A DNA stretch of 64,000 nucleotides from Yoonia maritima (GTDB lineage Bacteria > Pseudomonadota > Alphaproteobacteria > Rhodobacterales > Rhodobacteraceae), in assembly GCF_003003285.1 (NCBI RefSeq), contig NZ_PVTP01000008.1, positions 1 through 64,000 on the forward strand. The letters run 5' to 3'. The first letter of the stretch is position 1. Every line of letters starts with the position of its first letter. A model generated the notes under the pieces. That model was not told where the DNA came from, ran no database searches, and saw only the letters and a list, made by a program, of their open reading frames with translations. Shown here piece by piece: positions 1 to 8,314 of the stretch. The translations under genes were made by a program, and so were the position numbers.

Positions 1-226
1 CTCGTGCGCGTCGATCTGCGGTCATCAGATGCGCGGCAGCACCGTAGTAGCCGTCATGCTTCGGCATACTTTCATCGCTGAAATGATTGCGCTTAAGCTC
101 ACGGAATATCGTCGACCTGCAGCGCTTCAAAACACACGCCATCTCGTCGACAGGGACTTTAGCGTGTCTCCAACGTTCTATTCTGCGTCGTTCTGTGATA
201 CTCAACTGCGTATAAGTCGTTCCCAT
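1..226 (-). mobile_element. IS30-family transposase, N-terminal part (runs off left edge)
   Basis: Reading the minus strand from the ATG at 224-226 gives about 75 residues beginning MGTTYTQLSITERRRIERW, then CRSTIFRELKRN and GYYGAAA. This is the N-terminal helix-turn-helix layout of IS30-family transposases (QLS..ER..I, then a ST..REL.RN recognition helix). The DDE catalytic domain would lie to the left of base 1, so it cannot be judged whether the element is intact. I could not delimit its terminal inverted repeat in the bases to the right (227-360). The element sits just downstream of the siderophore receptor gene and may mark one border of the accessory region. Family assignment is from recalled motif patterns, not a search. 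Confidence 0.8.
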
Positions 227-364
227 GTCGATTCCTCTCGTCAGATAACATACTGTTTTCTAACAAGAGTCGCAGTTGAAGGTAGCGCGCACCAGGCTAC
301 ACAGAAAAATCGCATAATGATAGTTATGTAATAATATCTTACAAACCTGTTTCCGTAAATGGTT

Positions 365-399
365 TCTCCGCGCTTGGGTATATTCCCTGAGCGCGGAGA
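365..399 (-). terminator. hairpin after receptor gene, possible terminator
   Basis: TCTCCGCGC (365-373) and GCGCGGAGA (391-399) form a perfect 9-bp stem with a 17-nt loop, starting 14 bases beyond the stop of the receptor gene. On the minus-strand transcript the stem is followed by only a weak U-run, so it may be a poor intrinsic terminator or just a 3'-end stabilising hairpin. Confidence 0.45.
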
Positions 400-412
400 G
401 CGTGGTTAGGGA

Positions 413-2509
413 TTAGAACGTTACTTGAACGCCCAGTCCGATTTCGCGTGGCTGTACCATCGTTGCTTCATAAGCTGCGAGCGCACGGCCGTAGCGCATG
501 CTAGTAACCGCATCTTCGCCGAAGACGTTGTTCACGTAGCCGTATAGCTCGACGTTGTCGCGCGGTGTGTAGACGATCCGCGTATCGGCGACTGTATAGG
601 CCTCGATCTCGCTCGCTTCGGTGTTTTCGTCATCCGAATAGTAGGAACCGGTGTAACGCAGGTTGCCGCTTAGCATGATGTCTTCATGGACCTGCCAATC
701 AGCACTCAGAGCAAATGTATGGCTCGGTGCGCTTCCGAAGCTGTTACCGCTGTAATCGCCCTGTGCGCTGGTAAATTCGTCGGTTTCTGTTTCCAGAAGA
801 CCAAGGTTACCTCTAATTGACAACACATCGCTTGGTTCAAAATCAAAGCCAAGCTCTAGCCCGTAGGAATGGGCTTCTTCAGCGTTGACAGTGACCGCTT
901 CAAAGACCCCGTCCACCGCTTCTGACGTCACATAGCGCTGCATATCGTCAAATTCGGTGTAGAAGAGGTTGGCAGTCAGACCGAGCCGATTGTCGAGCAC
1001 CTTCGTACGCGCGAAGATCTCGTAATCAACCGAGGTTTCTTCGTCAAATTCGACCCATTGTTGCGAAGATAGTCCGAGCGTAACACCACCGGGGTTGTAA
1101 CCTTTTGACACCATCGCACCGACGGTCGTGCTGTCATTCACGTCATATGCAACCGTGAGCTTAGGTAGCCAAGCCTCGAAGGTTTTGTCATAGTCCACAT
1201 CTTCGGCCGCATAAGGGCTTGATCCCATCCGTTGTACCCGGTCGTTCTGGTACCGAAGTGATCCACCGAGATACAACCGATCGGTCAGACGATAGTTGAC
1301 CTCTGCAAATATACCGACACTATCCTTTTCATCGTCAAATAGGGACAATTCCGTGCTTGTCCGAGTCGGAAGGTTAAGAGTTTCGTCGCTTGTTGTGTGC
1401 GATGCGAATACCCCGACAACACCGCTGAATGTTTCCGTCTCATCCCCTAAGGCAAGGCGAGTTTCGTTCGAAACGTTGTTTTGATCGATCTCGGCACTGC
1501 CTCTAGCTTCTGGCGAAGTTGTCCGCGTTGTTTGCATCGCTGAATACTGTAGCTGGTTCGTCAATGTGACGCCGCTATCAAATTCATAGCTTAGATCATG
1601 AACAGCAGTATCTGTGATCTGACCCCAGCTTGGGTTGCCAGTGACGATGCTCTCATAGTCGGAATAATCTTCGGTTGCTGCTTCCCACGTCGGACGGTTG
1701 CTGTCGGAATGAGAATACGTGAATTGCGTGCTAAGCTGCTGCAATTGGGAAGGTTCCCACAAAAGCTTAACCCGTGCGGTTGTAGACCTGTGATCCTGAT
1801 CAGTATCGCCCATCGAGAACGCTGGATTTGTGTAGTCGATGAAATTCTCTCGCTGGGTGTGGTCCAATGTGAACCGTGCCGCAACATCCGGCGCAATCTG
1901 GCCAGACGCCATAAGCGCGGCACTGCGCCGTCCACCGCTACCGGCCTCAAGCTTTACCGCGCCTTCGTGTGTGAATGACGGATCAGCCGTTTCGATAACC
2001 AGCGCACCCGCGATGCTGTTTGCACCCTGACTGACGGTTTGCGGCCCACGGAAAAGCTCGACGCGTTCAACGTCCCAAAGTGAGGTCGTCGCATAGACCA
2101 GTTCATTATAGCTCAGGTAATGACCATCAACGTTCACAGCCAGACGCGGTGCGGTGCCACCAAAGAACGCGGTCGCACCCGAGTTCGGGCCTTCGCCATC
2201 TTGGCCGCGCACTGTAGGCGTCCCGCCCTGTCCACCTTCGGCAGGAAGCGTCACGTTAGCCAAACCACGGACCACATCGCTGACAGAGTCGGCACCTTTA
2301 AGTGCGTCGATTTCGTCCTCTTCAACAGCTGTGACCGAGGAAGCAGTACGCTGCTGACTGCGTGTCATCGTATCGCCGGTGATGTAGATGGTTCCTAGTG
2401 AATAGGCCTCTTCGGGGCCGTCTTGCGCTAGCACTGATAAAGGTGAGATTGCGCAAATCGCTACAATACTTACACCGCCGAGCAATCGCGCGGTTCGCTT
2501 CTGTTCCAT
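413..2509 (-). CDS. TonB-dependent outer-membrane siderophore receptor (ViuA/FyuA-like)
   Basis: A 698-residue outer-membrane receptor. It has a Sec signal peptide (about 1-28, ending SVLA|QD), a plug domain (about 55-175, with VRG, FRGPQ and GANSIAGA segments typical of TonB-dependent receptors) and a long alternating beta-barrel ending in a C-terminal phenylalanine (VTF), the usual outer-membrane assembly signal. It is expected to bind the ferric siderophore and pass it to the periplasm using TonB energy. It is transcribed divergently from the DHB genes across a 438-bp promoter region, and length and context fit catecholate receptors such as ViuA. The ligand is inferred from the neighbouring biosynthetic genes, not from the receptor sequence itself. 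Confidence 0.88.
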   Translation of the reverse strand: MEQKRTARLLGGVSIVAICAISPLSVLAQDGPEEAYSLGTIYITGDTMTRSQQRTASSVTAVEEDEIDALKGADSVSDVVRGLANVTLPAEGGQGGTPTVRGQDGEGPNSGATAFFGGTAPRLAVNVDGHYLSYNELVYATTSLWDVERVELFRGPQTVSQGANSIAGALVIETADPSFTHEGAVKLEAGSGGRRSAALMASGQIAPDVAARFTLDHTQRENFIDYTNPAFSMGDTDQDHRSTTARVKLLWEPSQLQQLSTQFTYSHSDSNRPTWEAATEDYSDYESIVTGNPSWGQITDTAVHDLSYEFDSGVTLTNQLQYSAMQTTRTTSPEARGSAEIDQNNVSNETRLALGDETETFSGVVGVFASHTTSDETLNLPTRTSTELSLFDDEKDSVGIFAEVNYRLTDRLYLGGSLRYQNDRVQRMGSSPYAAEDVDYDKTFEAWLPKLTVAYDVNDSTTVGAMVSKGYNPGGVTLGLSSQQWVEFDEETSVDYEIFARTKVLDNRLGLTANLFYTEFDDMQRYVTSEAVDGVFEAVTVNAEEAHSYGLELGFDFEPSDVLSIRGNLGLLETETDEFTSAQGDYSGNSFGSAPSHTFALSADWQVHEDIMLSGNLRYTGSYYSDDENTEASEIEAYTVADTRIVYTPRDNVELYGYVNNVFGEDAVTSMRYGRALAAYEATMVQPREIGLGVQVTF

Positions 2510-2947
2510 TCGTTACCCCTTGCAATGGTCTGGCTGGCTTTGAATGGCTGGCAATGTTTGTGAAATACCTGCGTGCGTACACGCTATTCGTTGTTTGGCC
2601 ACGGTATCTCCGAAGTTCAAGAGGCAACATAATAATTGATAAAAATAGTCGGAATGTGACCATTTTCACACCACACTCTCAAGTTGCGGCTGGGAATTAT
2701 TAATTACCTGACTGTTATAGTAAATTATATCTTGAAGGCCCCCGGACACTCTGGCATTGTTCAACTAGGCAGCGATGCCCCACACGGGGCCATTCTCATT
2801 GCGTCGCTATGGCGCGCGTAGAGTGAAGTAGCAAACCCACACATAAATTCGCAGCCGAAGGCGCATTGCGCGATCGGCATTTCCGTGAACAGGGCGCGCA
2901 ATGCATGCACTCACCTATGAAATTGCGCGCAATACTGAGGCAGTTAC
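2510..2947. promoter_or_regulatory. divergent promoter region between receptor and entC-type gene
   Basis: 438 bp with no convincing gene. It must hold the promoters of the receptor (leftward) and the DHB operon (rightward). The left half is AT-rich and contains AATAATTGATAAAAAT around 2630-2645, faintly like a Fur-type element but not a clear match. A small GC hairpin (GCCCC-ACAC-GGGGC) lies near 2776-2789. The right end carries the ATTGCGCG repeats listed separately. No recognisable Irr or RirA consensus was found by eye. Confidence 0.5.
2863..2933. repeat. three ATTGCGCG/CGCGCAAT sites, candidate operator before entC
   Basis: GCATTGCGCG (2863-2872) and CGCGCAATGC (2895-2904) are perfect 10-bp inverted repeats. 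A third, complete 12-bp palindrome ATTGCGCGCAAT follows at 2922-2933, ending 4 bases before the GAGG ribosome-binding site (2937-2940) of the entC-type gene. The arrangement would allow a dimeric regulator to block transcription or translation start. The protein that binds is unknown. Confidence 0.5.
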
Positions 2948-4147
2948 ATGACTTTGCCATTCCAAAATGCGCGTTCGACTGAAGGGACGCCAGCCATTCC
3001 AGATCAGCCATTCGCGTTTCGCAATAGTGACGGTGTGATTTGCGCCGCCGGGCCTGCGCAGCCAATTGCCCGCGGCGATGATCAAACCCTTAGCGACCGC
3101 GTTGGGTCTTTCTTTAATGGCGCAGATGACGGTGCTTTGTTGGGTGGCGCGCTGCCCTTTCATAAGTCCGAATTCGACTATCTATGGCAGGTAGATCACG
3201 CCGATAAACGTTGGCCAGGGGATCAACCAAAAGCAAATATTCAGGCGCTGCCCGCGACAGTATCCCGCCCACGTTCCCAGCCCTCACCTCAGACCTATAT
3301 GCAAAGCGTTTCTCAAGCGCTTGATATTATGCGGGCTGAAGAACAGCTACCGCAGGGGTTGAACAAAGTTGTCTTGGCCCGCACTTTGATGTTGGAACAG
3401 GCGCATGATTTCGGAATCGCTGATGTCTTGGCCAAGCTGTCCGAAGACCCGTCTGTCACCGCGTTTCAAGTCGCCTTGCCAAACGCAGCGAATGATACAG
3501 CGCCGCGCCACCTTGTTGGGGCAACGCCAGAACTGCTGATCCGCAAAAACGGCACCGCAATTCTGTCACATCCGTTGGCTGGTTCGGCGCGTCGCCAAGA
3601 TGATCCGGCGGCTGATGCCGCTGCTGCGGAAGGTCTAAAAAACTCGGTCAAAGACCAACGTGAACATGCGTTGGTCGTTGAATATATCCTTGATACGCTG
3701 GGGCCTTATTGCGTTGAATTGGGTGCGCCTGATGGGACCACGCTAACCACGACACGTTCGATGTGGCACCTTGGCACAATGATCAAAGGCGTCTTGAAAG
3801 ACCCCGATACTCCGGCGGTCGTTTTGACATCAAAGCTGCACCCAACGCCTGCTGTTTGCGGGATGCCTTGCCAACGCGCGGCCAATCTTATTCGCGAGCT
3901 TGAACCTGTGCCCCGCGATTTTTATGCGGGTGCTGTGGGCTGGTGTGATCGATATGGTGATGGCGCATGGTATCTGGCGATCCGTTGCGCTGAATTATGC
4001 GGTACACAAGCGCGGCTATATGCCGGCGCAGGAATTGTACTGGGTTCTGAACCGCAGCTAGAGGCGGCTGAAACCGGCGCTAAATTTGGAGCGCTCCTCG
4101 CTGCGCTTGGCTTGCCGCGTGACGCCGCATTGCATGACCTTAACTAA
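2948..4147 (+). CDS. entC: isochorismate synthase (EntC/DhbC type)
   Basis: Converts chorismate to isochorismate, the first committed step to 2,3-dihydroxybenzoate. The 399-residue product has the chorismate-binding enzyme fold in its C-terminal two thirds: NKVVLAR (lysine about 140, the position of the EntC general base), HPLAGSARR (about 208-216), and near the C-terminus YAGAVGW and the LAIR segment. Length matches EntC/DhbC. A GAGG ribosome-binding site lies seven bases before the ATG. It is the first gene of entC-entB-entA, reading away from the receptor gene. Salicylate synthase is an alternative for this fold, but the adjacent isochorismatase and dehydrogenase make DHB synthesis far more likely. 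Confidence 0.92.
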   Translation: MTLPFQNARSTEGTPAIPDQPFAFRNSDGVICAAGPAQPIARGDDQTLSDRVGSFFNGADDGALLGGALPFHKSEFDYLWQVDHADKRWPGDQPKANIQALPATVSRPRSQPSPQTYMQSVSQALDIMRAEEQLPQGLNKVVLARTLMLEQAHDFGIADVLAKLSEDPSVTAFQVALPNAANDTAPRHLVGATPELLIRKNGTAILSHPLAGSARRQDDPAADAAAAEGLKNSVKDQREHALVVEYILDTLGPYCVELGAPDGTTLTTTRSMWHLGTMIKGVLKDPDTPAVVLTSKLHPTPAVCGMPCQRAANLIRELEPVPRDFYAGAVGWCDRYGDGAWYLAIRCAELCGTQARLYAGAGIVLGSEPQLEAAETGAKFGALLAALGLPRDAALHDLN

Positions 4148-4167
4148 CCCCAAGGATAAACCACCCA

Positions 4168-4821
4168 ATGGCACTTCCCGGAATTCCGTCCTATCCATTA
4201 CCAACACAGGACGCTTTGCCAACTGCACGCGCACCATGGACATTCGCGCCCGACCGCGCTGCGCTGTTGATCCATGACATGCAGCGTTATTTCTGCGCCC
4301 CTTTTCCACAGGACGCAGCACCCCTGCCCGACATCATCCGCAATATTGCGGCACTGGCCAGCGCTGCGCGGGCCAACAACATTCCGGTGTTTTACACCGC
4401 GCAAGAGGGCAACCAACTGCGCGCTGATCGCGGTTTGCAGGCGGACCTTTGGGGGCCGGGCATGTCGACACGCGACGAACATCAGCAGATCGTGCCGGAA
4501 CTGACCCCGGCGAACGAAGACATCGTTCTGGTCAAACATCGCTACAGTGCGTTTCAGCGGTCGAACCTTGAAACGCTGATGCGCGCGCGCGGTCGTGACC
4601 AACTGCTGATCACTGGGATTTACGCCCACATCGGCTGTCTCGCGACCGCAGCCGAGGCATTTCAACGCGATATCCAACCGATTGCGATTGCAGATGCCCA
4701 AGCAGATTTTGACGAACCACGTCATGAAATGGCAATGAACTGGGTGGCGGGTTGCTGTGGCGGCGTGGTTTCAACCCAAGATGTGCTGGCCAACATGCCA
4801 AAGGTCGCCGCATGCGCCTAA
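4168..4821 (+). CDS. entB: isochorismatase, single domain (EntB N-terminal type)
   Basis: Hydrolyses isochorismate to 2,3-dihydro-2,3-dihydroxybenzoate and pyruvate. The 217-residue product shows the cysteine-hydrolase-like isochorismatase signature: LLIHDMQRYF (aspartate about 37), LVKHRYSAF (lysine about 123) and ITGIYAHIGCLATA (about 148-161). E. coli EntB and Vibrio VibB carry an aryl carrier domain fused at the C-terminus; here the protein ends right after the hydrolase domain and the carrier is a separate gene at 6240-6506 on the other strand. It overlaps the next gene by 10 bp, suggesting translational coupling. Confidence 0.93.
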   Translation: MALPGIPSYPLPTQDALPTARAPWTFAPDRAALLIHDMQRYFCAPFPQDAAPLPDIIRNIAALASAARANNIPVFYTAQEGNQLRADRGLQADLWGPGMSTRDEHQQIVPELTPANEDIVLVKHRYSAFQRSNLETLMRARGRDQLLITGIYAHIGCLATAAEAFQRDIQPIAIADAQADFDEPRHEMAMNWVAGCCGGVVSTQDVLANMPKVAACA

Positions 4822-5588
4822 CCGGATTTGAAGGACGCAGCGCTTTGGTCACAGGCGCTGCGGGTGGCATTGGGCTTAAGGCCGTTGCGCTACTGCAAGC
4901 CGCAGGCGCAAAGGTCGTCGCCACCGATACCGAAGCCGCAATCAACGCAGTACCCGTAGATCAACGCGCGCTGGCGGTCGATTGGCTACCCTGCGATCTG
5001 CGCGACGCGCAGGCCGTTGCCCAAATGGTTGCCCAAGCCGAAGCGGCCGTTGGTCCGATTAGCCTTGGCCTGCATACCGCAGGTGTCTTGGGTATGGGGC
5101 CTTTGCTGGAAACCAGCACAGAGGAATGGCAACGCGTCCAAGACATCAACCTGAATGGCAGTTTTCATGTCATGCAGAATTTAGGCAAACGTCTGATCAC
5201 GCAATCCAACGCCGCCTTGGTGGTGGTCAGTTCCAACGCCGCAGGCATTCCCCGCATGAACATGGGGGCCTATTGCGCGTCAAAGGCGGCGCTGACCATG
5301 TTAACACGATGCCTTGGGCTTGAACTGGCAGAACACGGCGTGCGCTGTAACGTGATTGCACCCGGTTCAACGCTGACCCCAATGCAAACGGGCATGTGGC
5401 AAGACGACGAAGGCCCCAAGCGGGTGTTGGCAGGTGATCTGGAGAACTATCGCACTGGTATTCCGCTGGGCAAACTGGCCACCCCTGATGATATTGCTAG
5501 GGCCGCGATGTTCCTGTTGTCCGAGGAAGCAGGCCATATCACAATGGCTGATCTATATATCGACGGCGGGGCAACGTTGCGCGCTTAG
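4812..5588 (+). CDS. entA: 2,3-dihydro-2,3-dihydroxybenzoate dehydrogenase (EntA type SDR)
   Basis: NAD-dependent oxidation that yields 2,3-dihydroxybenzoate. A short-chain dehydrogenase of 258 residues with TGAAGGIG (about 14-21, nucleotide binding), the central VVSSNAAG segment, the YCASK catalytic pair and a C-terminal YIDGGATL. The ATG at 4812 was chosen because it opens the Rossmann fold at the usual distance and overlaps the isochorismatase stop. Further upstream starts would lie deep in the preceding gene. Its stop overlaps, tail to tail, the stop of the leftward phosphopantetheinyl transferase gene, leaving no room for a separate terminator between the two convergent operons. Confidence 0.92.
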   Translation: MRLTGFEGRSALVTGAAGGIGLKAVALLQAAGAKVVATDTEAAINAVPVDQRALAVDWLPCDLRDAQAVAQMVAQAEAAVGPISLGLHTAGVLGMGPLLETSTEEWQRVQDINLNGSFHVMQNLGKRLITQSNAALVVVSSNAAGIPRMNMGAYCASKAALTMLTRCLGLELAEHGVRCNVIAPGSTLTPMQTGMWQDDEGPKRVLAGDLENYRTGIPLGKLATPDDIARAAMFLLSEEAGHITMADLYIDGGATLRA

Positions 5589-6247
5589 GCGGGCAATGCG
5601 ACTGCCGTTAACACCCCTGCCCTGCATGGGATTAGCAATGGTTTGATCATGCGGCCCGCTGGCCAATCTGGCGCAAGGTCGCATGTCAGCCGCAGATGCG
5701 GTGCGCCTTTCGGATCCGCGCACAGCTCTGCCGCGTCAAAATCAAAACGGCGGTTGATCAATGGGCTAAGCGCCTTAAACAGGCTTTCCTTGGCCGAAAA
5801 TATCAGCGCGACCCACAAAGGATCAGCGCCAAACGTGACGCGTTCGCGCTGGGTCAATGCGACCGGAGCAATCTCTTGGGCGATTTGGGTGGTTAAATGC
5901 TGTTCGATATCGACGCCAAGACCACACCAATTGGCGGCATCCCCAACCATTGCGACTGAACGGTCCGCGCAATGGCTGATAGAACCGCGCAGCCCTTTGG
6001 GCCAATCCGGCGCACCATCTGGCCCACGCCCAGCAAAGCACGGCAATCCGGTCAGACCTTTGCCTGCCGCCGCCGCTGCCAAACGCCCAGCATCGTGCTG
6101 CGCGGCGCGGCGCTGGCGCCCGCCCCCCGATTGTGGGGCGGACGTATAGTCAGCTGATCGCATCTCGATCCGGCACGCGGGCAAAGCCACACGCAACTGA
6201 TCAAGACCGACCTGCCAATCATTCTGCGCTGACTGCGCCTTAGCCAT
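5585..6247 (-). CDS. entD: 4'-phosphopantetheinyl transferase (EntD/Sfp-like)
   Basis: Transfers 4'-phosphopantetheine from CoA to the conserved serine of carrier domains. The 220-residue product shows GSISHC (about 88-93), GVDIE (about 111-115, Mg-binding) and FSAKESLFKAL (about 150-160), the signatures of EntD-type transferases, and length is typical. It overlaps the aryl carrier gene by 8 bp, so the carrier and its activating enzyme are co-translated. Predicted targets here are the aryl carrier (Ser47) and the PCP of the second NRPS (Ser206). Confidence 0.92.
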   Translation of the reverse strand: MAKAQSAQNDWQVGLDQLRVALPACRIEMRSADYTSAPQSGGGRQRRAAQHDAGRLAAAAAGKGLTGLPCFAGRGPDGAPDWPKGLRGSISHCADRSVAMVGDAANWCGLGVDIEQHLTTQIAQEIAPVALTQRERVTFGADPLWVALIFSAKESLFKALSPLINRRFDFDAAELCADPKGAPHLRLTCDLAPDWPAGRMIKPLLIPCRAGVLTAVALPA

Positions 6248-6506
6248 TCTTCCGCGCGTCGATCAACGCGGACCACGCATTCAGCGTTGGGTCTTTGGCA
6301 AGGTCTTCAAAGCTAACGGTGATGCCCCGTTCTTTTAGCTCTGCCGCCAATTTCATAACGCGCAATGAATCCAGCCCGTAATAAATCAGGCTTTCCGCCG
6401 GATCGATGGGGCCTTCGTCTTCGATCAGCTTTGATACCCGCGATTCCAACCAATCGAAATCAGTCGCCTCAGTCGTTGTTACAGTCACGTTCGTGTCCTT
6501 CGTCAT
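6240..6506 (-). CDS. stand-alone aryl carrier protein for DHB
   Basis: An 88-residue acyl-carrier-type protein. The attachment motif YYGLDSLRVMK places the phosphopantetheine serine at about residue 47. In enterobactin and vibriobactin systems this domain is fused to the isochorismatase; here it is a discrete protein lying between the DHB-AMP ligase gene (ATGA overlap) and the phosphopantetheinyl transferase gene (8-bp overlap). It should carry DHB as a thioester to the condensation and cyclisation domains. The role as an aryl carrier rather than a peptidyl carrier is inferred from position. Confidence 0.88.
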   Translation of the reverse strand: MTKDTNVTVTTTEATDFDWLESRVSKLIEDEGPIDPAESLIYYGLDSLRVMKLAAELKERGITVSFEDLAKDPTLNAWSALIDARKNG

Positions 6507-8110
6507 TGAGTTTCTAGAATTGTGTCGCGCAAAACGCGTTTGTTGATCTTGCCAACAGCCGTCAAAGGCATTGTTTCAACAAAGATAAAGCGGTCGGGAA
6601 GTTTGTATTCCGCAACGCCCAACCCCATCAGATGGCGGCGTAATTCAACCGGGCGCAACGGATTGCGGGTCACCAAAACCGCGCAACCACGTTCGCCAAG
6701 CCGGGCGTCAGGCTGGGCAACCAAAGCCGCCTCAAGCACCTCTGGATGGCGTAGCAGCAGACCTTCGACCTCTTCTGCGGCGATCTTTTCGCCACCACGG
6801 TTGATCTGGTCCTTTACCCGGCCAACCACACGCAAATACCCGTCCGCATCACGCTGCACGAGGTCACCACTGAAATAGAACCCTTCGGCATCAAAAGCGG
6901 ATTTGTTATGTTCGGGGCTCCGGAAATAACCACGGAACGTATATGGCCCGCGCACCCACAACTGGCCGGGTTCACCAACCGCGCAATCATAGCCGTCAGC
7001 GTTGCGCACGCGCACTTCGTCATGTTCCGAAATCGGGCAGCCCTGCGTGGTAAAGATGCGTTCCTCGGGGTCATCAAAGCGGGTGTAGTTCACCAGCCCC
7101 TCGGCCATGCCAAAGACCTGCTGCAACTGACATCCCAACAATTCCGGCACCTGACGCGCCAGAGCTTCGGCAAAGCTCGCACCGCCAACCTGAAGCAACT
7201 CTAGACTGGCTGGCGGTGTCTTGCCTTCGCGCACGGCCTCTAGCCAAAGACCAACCGCAGATGGCACCAATGCCGCCACCGTAACGCCATGCTGTTCCAT
7301 GATATCAAAACACAGGCTTGGGTCTGGGTTATCGGCCATCACAACCGTACCACCCGCAAAAAACACACCAAGCGCACCCGGCGAGCTCATCACATAGTTA
7401 TGCGGCGCTGGAAGCGCGCACAGGAACCGGGTTTGCGGGGTCAACGCGCATATTTCGGCACTGGCACGCACGGAATAATCATAGTCGTTATGCGTGCGCG
7501 GGATTAGCTTTGGCGTGCCGGTACTGCCCCCCGAAAGCTGGTAAAACGCAACGCTACCAGGATCGAGTTCGGGCAATTCGGCGGTTTCAGCGACTTCGGG
7601 CGCCATCCATTGCTGTAAATCAGCCCTCGGATCGGCATCACCAAGATAAAGACACAGCTTCAGCCCCTTTGAAATCTCGCGCAGTTCCGTTTCAAAGGCA
7701 TCATCCTTGAACAAGGCATGACCCCGCGACCCGATGAACAATGTCGGCTGTAGCTGTTCCACATAGGACCGCAACTCGAGCGCCCGGTGATTAAACAGCG
7801 CATTCACAGGCATGATGCCCGCCTTCAATAGCGCAAAGAACGTGATGTAAAATTCCGCGCAGTTCGGCAATTGAACCACAGCGCGCTCACCGGGCTGCAG
7901 ACCTTCCGCCAACAACCGAACAGCAAGAGCTGAAGACATGTGATCAAGATCGGCATAGCTGATCGCCCGCGCACCGCACTGGATCGCGCTGGCGCCGGGG
8001 CGGGCCTGGACCTGATAGTGCAACCCATGCGTTAGCGGCTTGTCGATCCAATATCCTTTTTGCCGATAAAGTTCCGCCAGATTTTCTGGCCAAGGGGTGA
8101 AATCAGTCAT
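6503..8110 (-). CDS. entE: 2,3-dihydroxybenzoate-AMP ligase (EntE/DhbE/VibE type)
   Basis: Adenylates DHB and loads it on the aryl carrier. The 535-residue product is a free-standing adenylation enzyme with LSGGSTGTPK (P-loop-like A3 motif), the binding-pocket segment HNYVMSSPGALG characteristic of DHB/salicylate activators, YFSGDLV, GRVKDQINRGGEKI and the catalytic lysine region VGKINKR near the C-terminus. The Asn after His in the HNY motif is the residue associated with aryl-acid rather than amino-acid substrates. It begins at the ATG at 8108-8110 and ends in an ATGA overlap with the carrier gene. A possible small coding sequence upstream also ends in an ATGA overlap with this start. Confidence 0.93.
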   Translation of the reverse strand: MTDFTPWPENLAELYRQKGYWIDKPLTHGLHYQVQARPGASAIQCGARAISYADLDHMSSALAVRLLAEGLQPGERAVVQLPNCAEFYITFFALLKAGIMPVNALFNHRALELRSYVEQLQPTLFIGSRGHALFKDDAFETELREISKGLKLCLYLGDADPRADLQQWMAPEVAETAELPELDPGSVAFYQLSGGSTGTPKLIPRTHNDYDYSVRASAEICALTPQTRFLCALPAPHNYVMSSPGALGVFFAGGTVVMADNPDPSLCFDIMEQHGVTVAALVPSAVGLWLEAVREGKTPPASLELLQVGGASFAEALARQVPELLGCQLQQVFGMAEGLVNYTRFDDPEERIFTTQGCPISEHDEVRVRNADGYDCAVGEPGQLWVRGPYTFRGYFRSPEHNKSAFDAEGFYFSGDLVQRDADGYLRVVGRVKDQINRGGEKIAAEEVEGLLLRHPEVLEAALVAQPDARLGERGCAVLVTRNPLRPVELRRHLMGLGVAEYKLPDRFIFVETMPLTAVGKINKRVLRDTILETQ

Positions 8111-8301
8111 CGCGTATCCGGTTCTTTTCGAAGCAGCCTGTACCCGCCCCGATATTTATCTTCGTCCAAATCCAACGCGTCAGCCGGCCGTTTTTCTAGA
8201 ACCGACAACAATTTCAACATTTTACCGGCAATTTGTAAGGCGTGCGGATTCCACAGGTTGACGTGCTCTAATACTTGAGTATTTATGTCTGGAATTGTCA
8301 A
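8107..8301 (-). CDS. possible small protein, translationally coupled to entE
   Basis: A minus-strand reading frame runs into the entE-type gene and stops in a perfect ATGA overlap with its start codon, the same coupling seen at the next two junctions of this operon. If read from the TTG at 8299-8301 it encodes 64 residues (MTIPDINTQVLEHVNLW... ending LLRKEPDTR), charged and apparently helical. There is no good ribosome-binding site before that TTG, and the frame stays open upstream into the divergent NRPS gene, so the true start is uncertain. No family recognised. It may simply be leader sequence. Confidence 0.3.
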   Translation of the reverse strand: MTIPDINTQVLEHVNLWNPHALQIAGKMLKLLSVLEKRPADALDLDEDKYRGGYRLLRKEPDTR

Positions 8302-8314
8302 CGGGTGATTGCAG
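8111..8314. promoter_or_regulatory. divergent promoter region between entE and NRPS operon
   Basis: About 200 bp that must drive entE leftward and the long NRPS/transport operon rightward. The clearest symmetry is AATACT-TG-AGTATT (8270-8283), 31 bases before the NRPS start. TTCTAGAA occurs at 8194-8201 but has no extended symmetry. The ATTGCGCG repeats found before the entC-type gene are absent here, so the two operons may not share that regulator. Confidence 0.4.

Noticed and set aside
29-331. A 100-codon plus-strand frame at the left edge
   Set aside because: It is antisense to the IS30-type transposase fragment, whose minus-strand translation has clear family motifs.
2796-3065. Minus-strand frame of 89 codons in the receptor/entC promoter
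   Set aside because: It overlaps the start of entC, is Cys/Arg/Ser-rich without pattern, and has no ribosome-binding site.
6512-6519. TTCTAGAA sites at 6512-6519 and 8194-8201 as possible Irr-type iron control elements
   Set aside because: Only the 8-bp core is symmetric, the required longer arms are missing, and the first copy is inside the end of entE.
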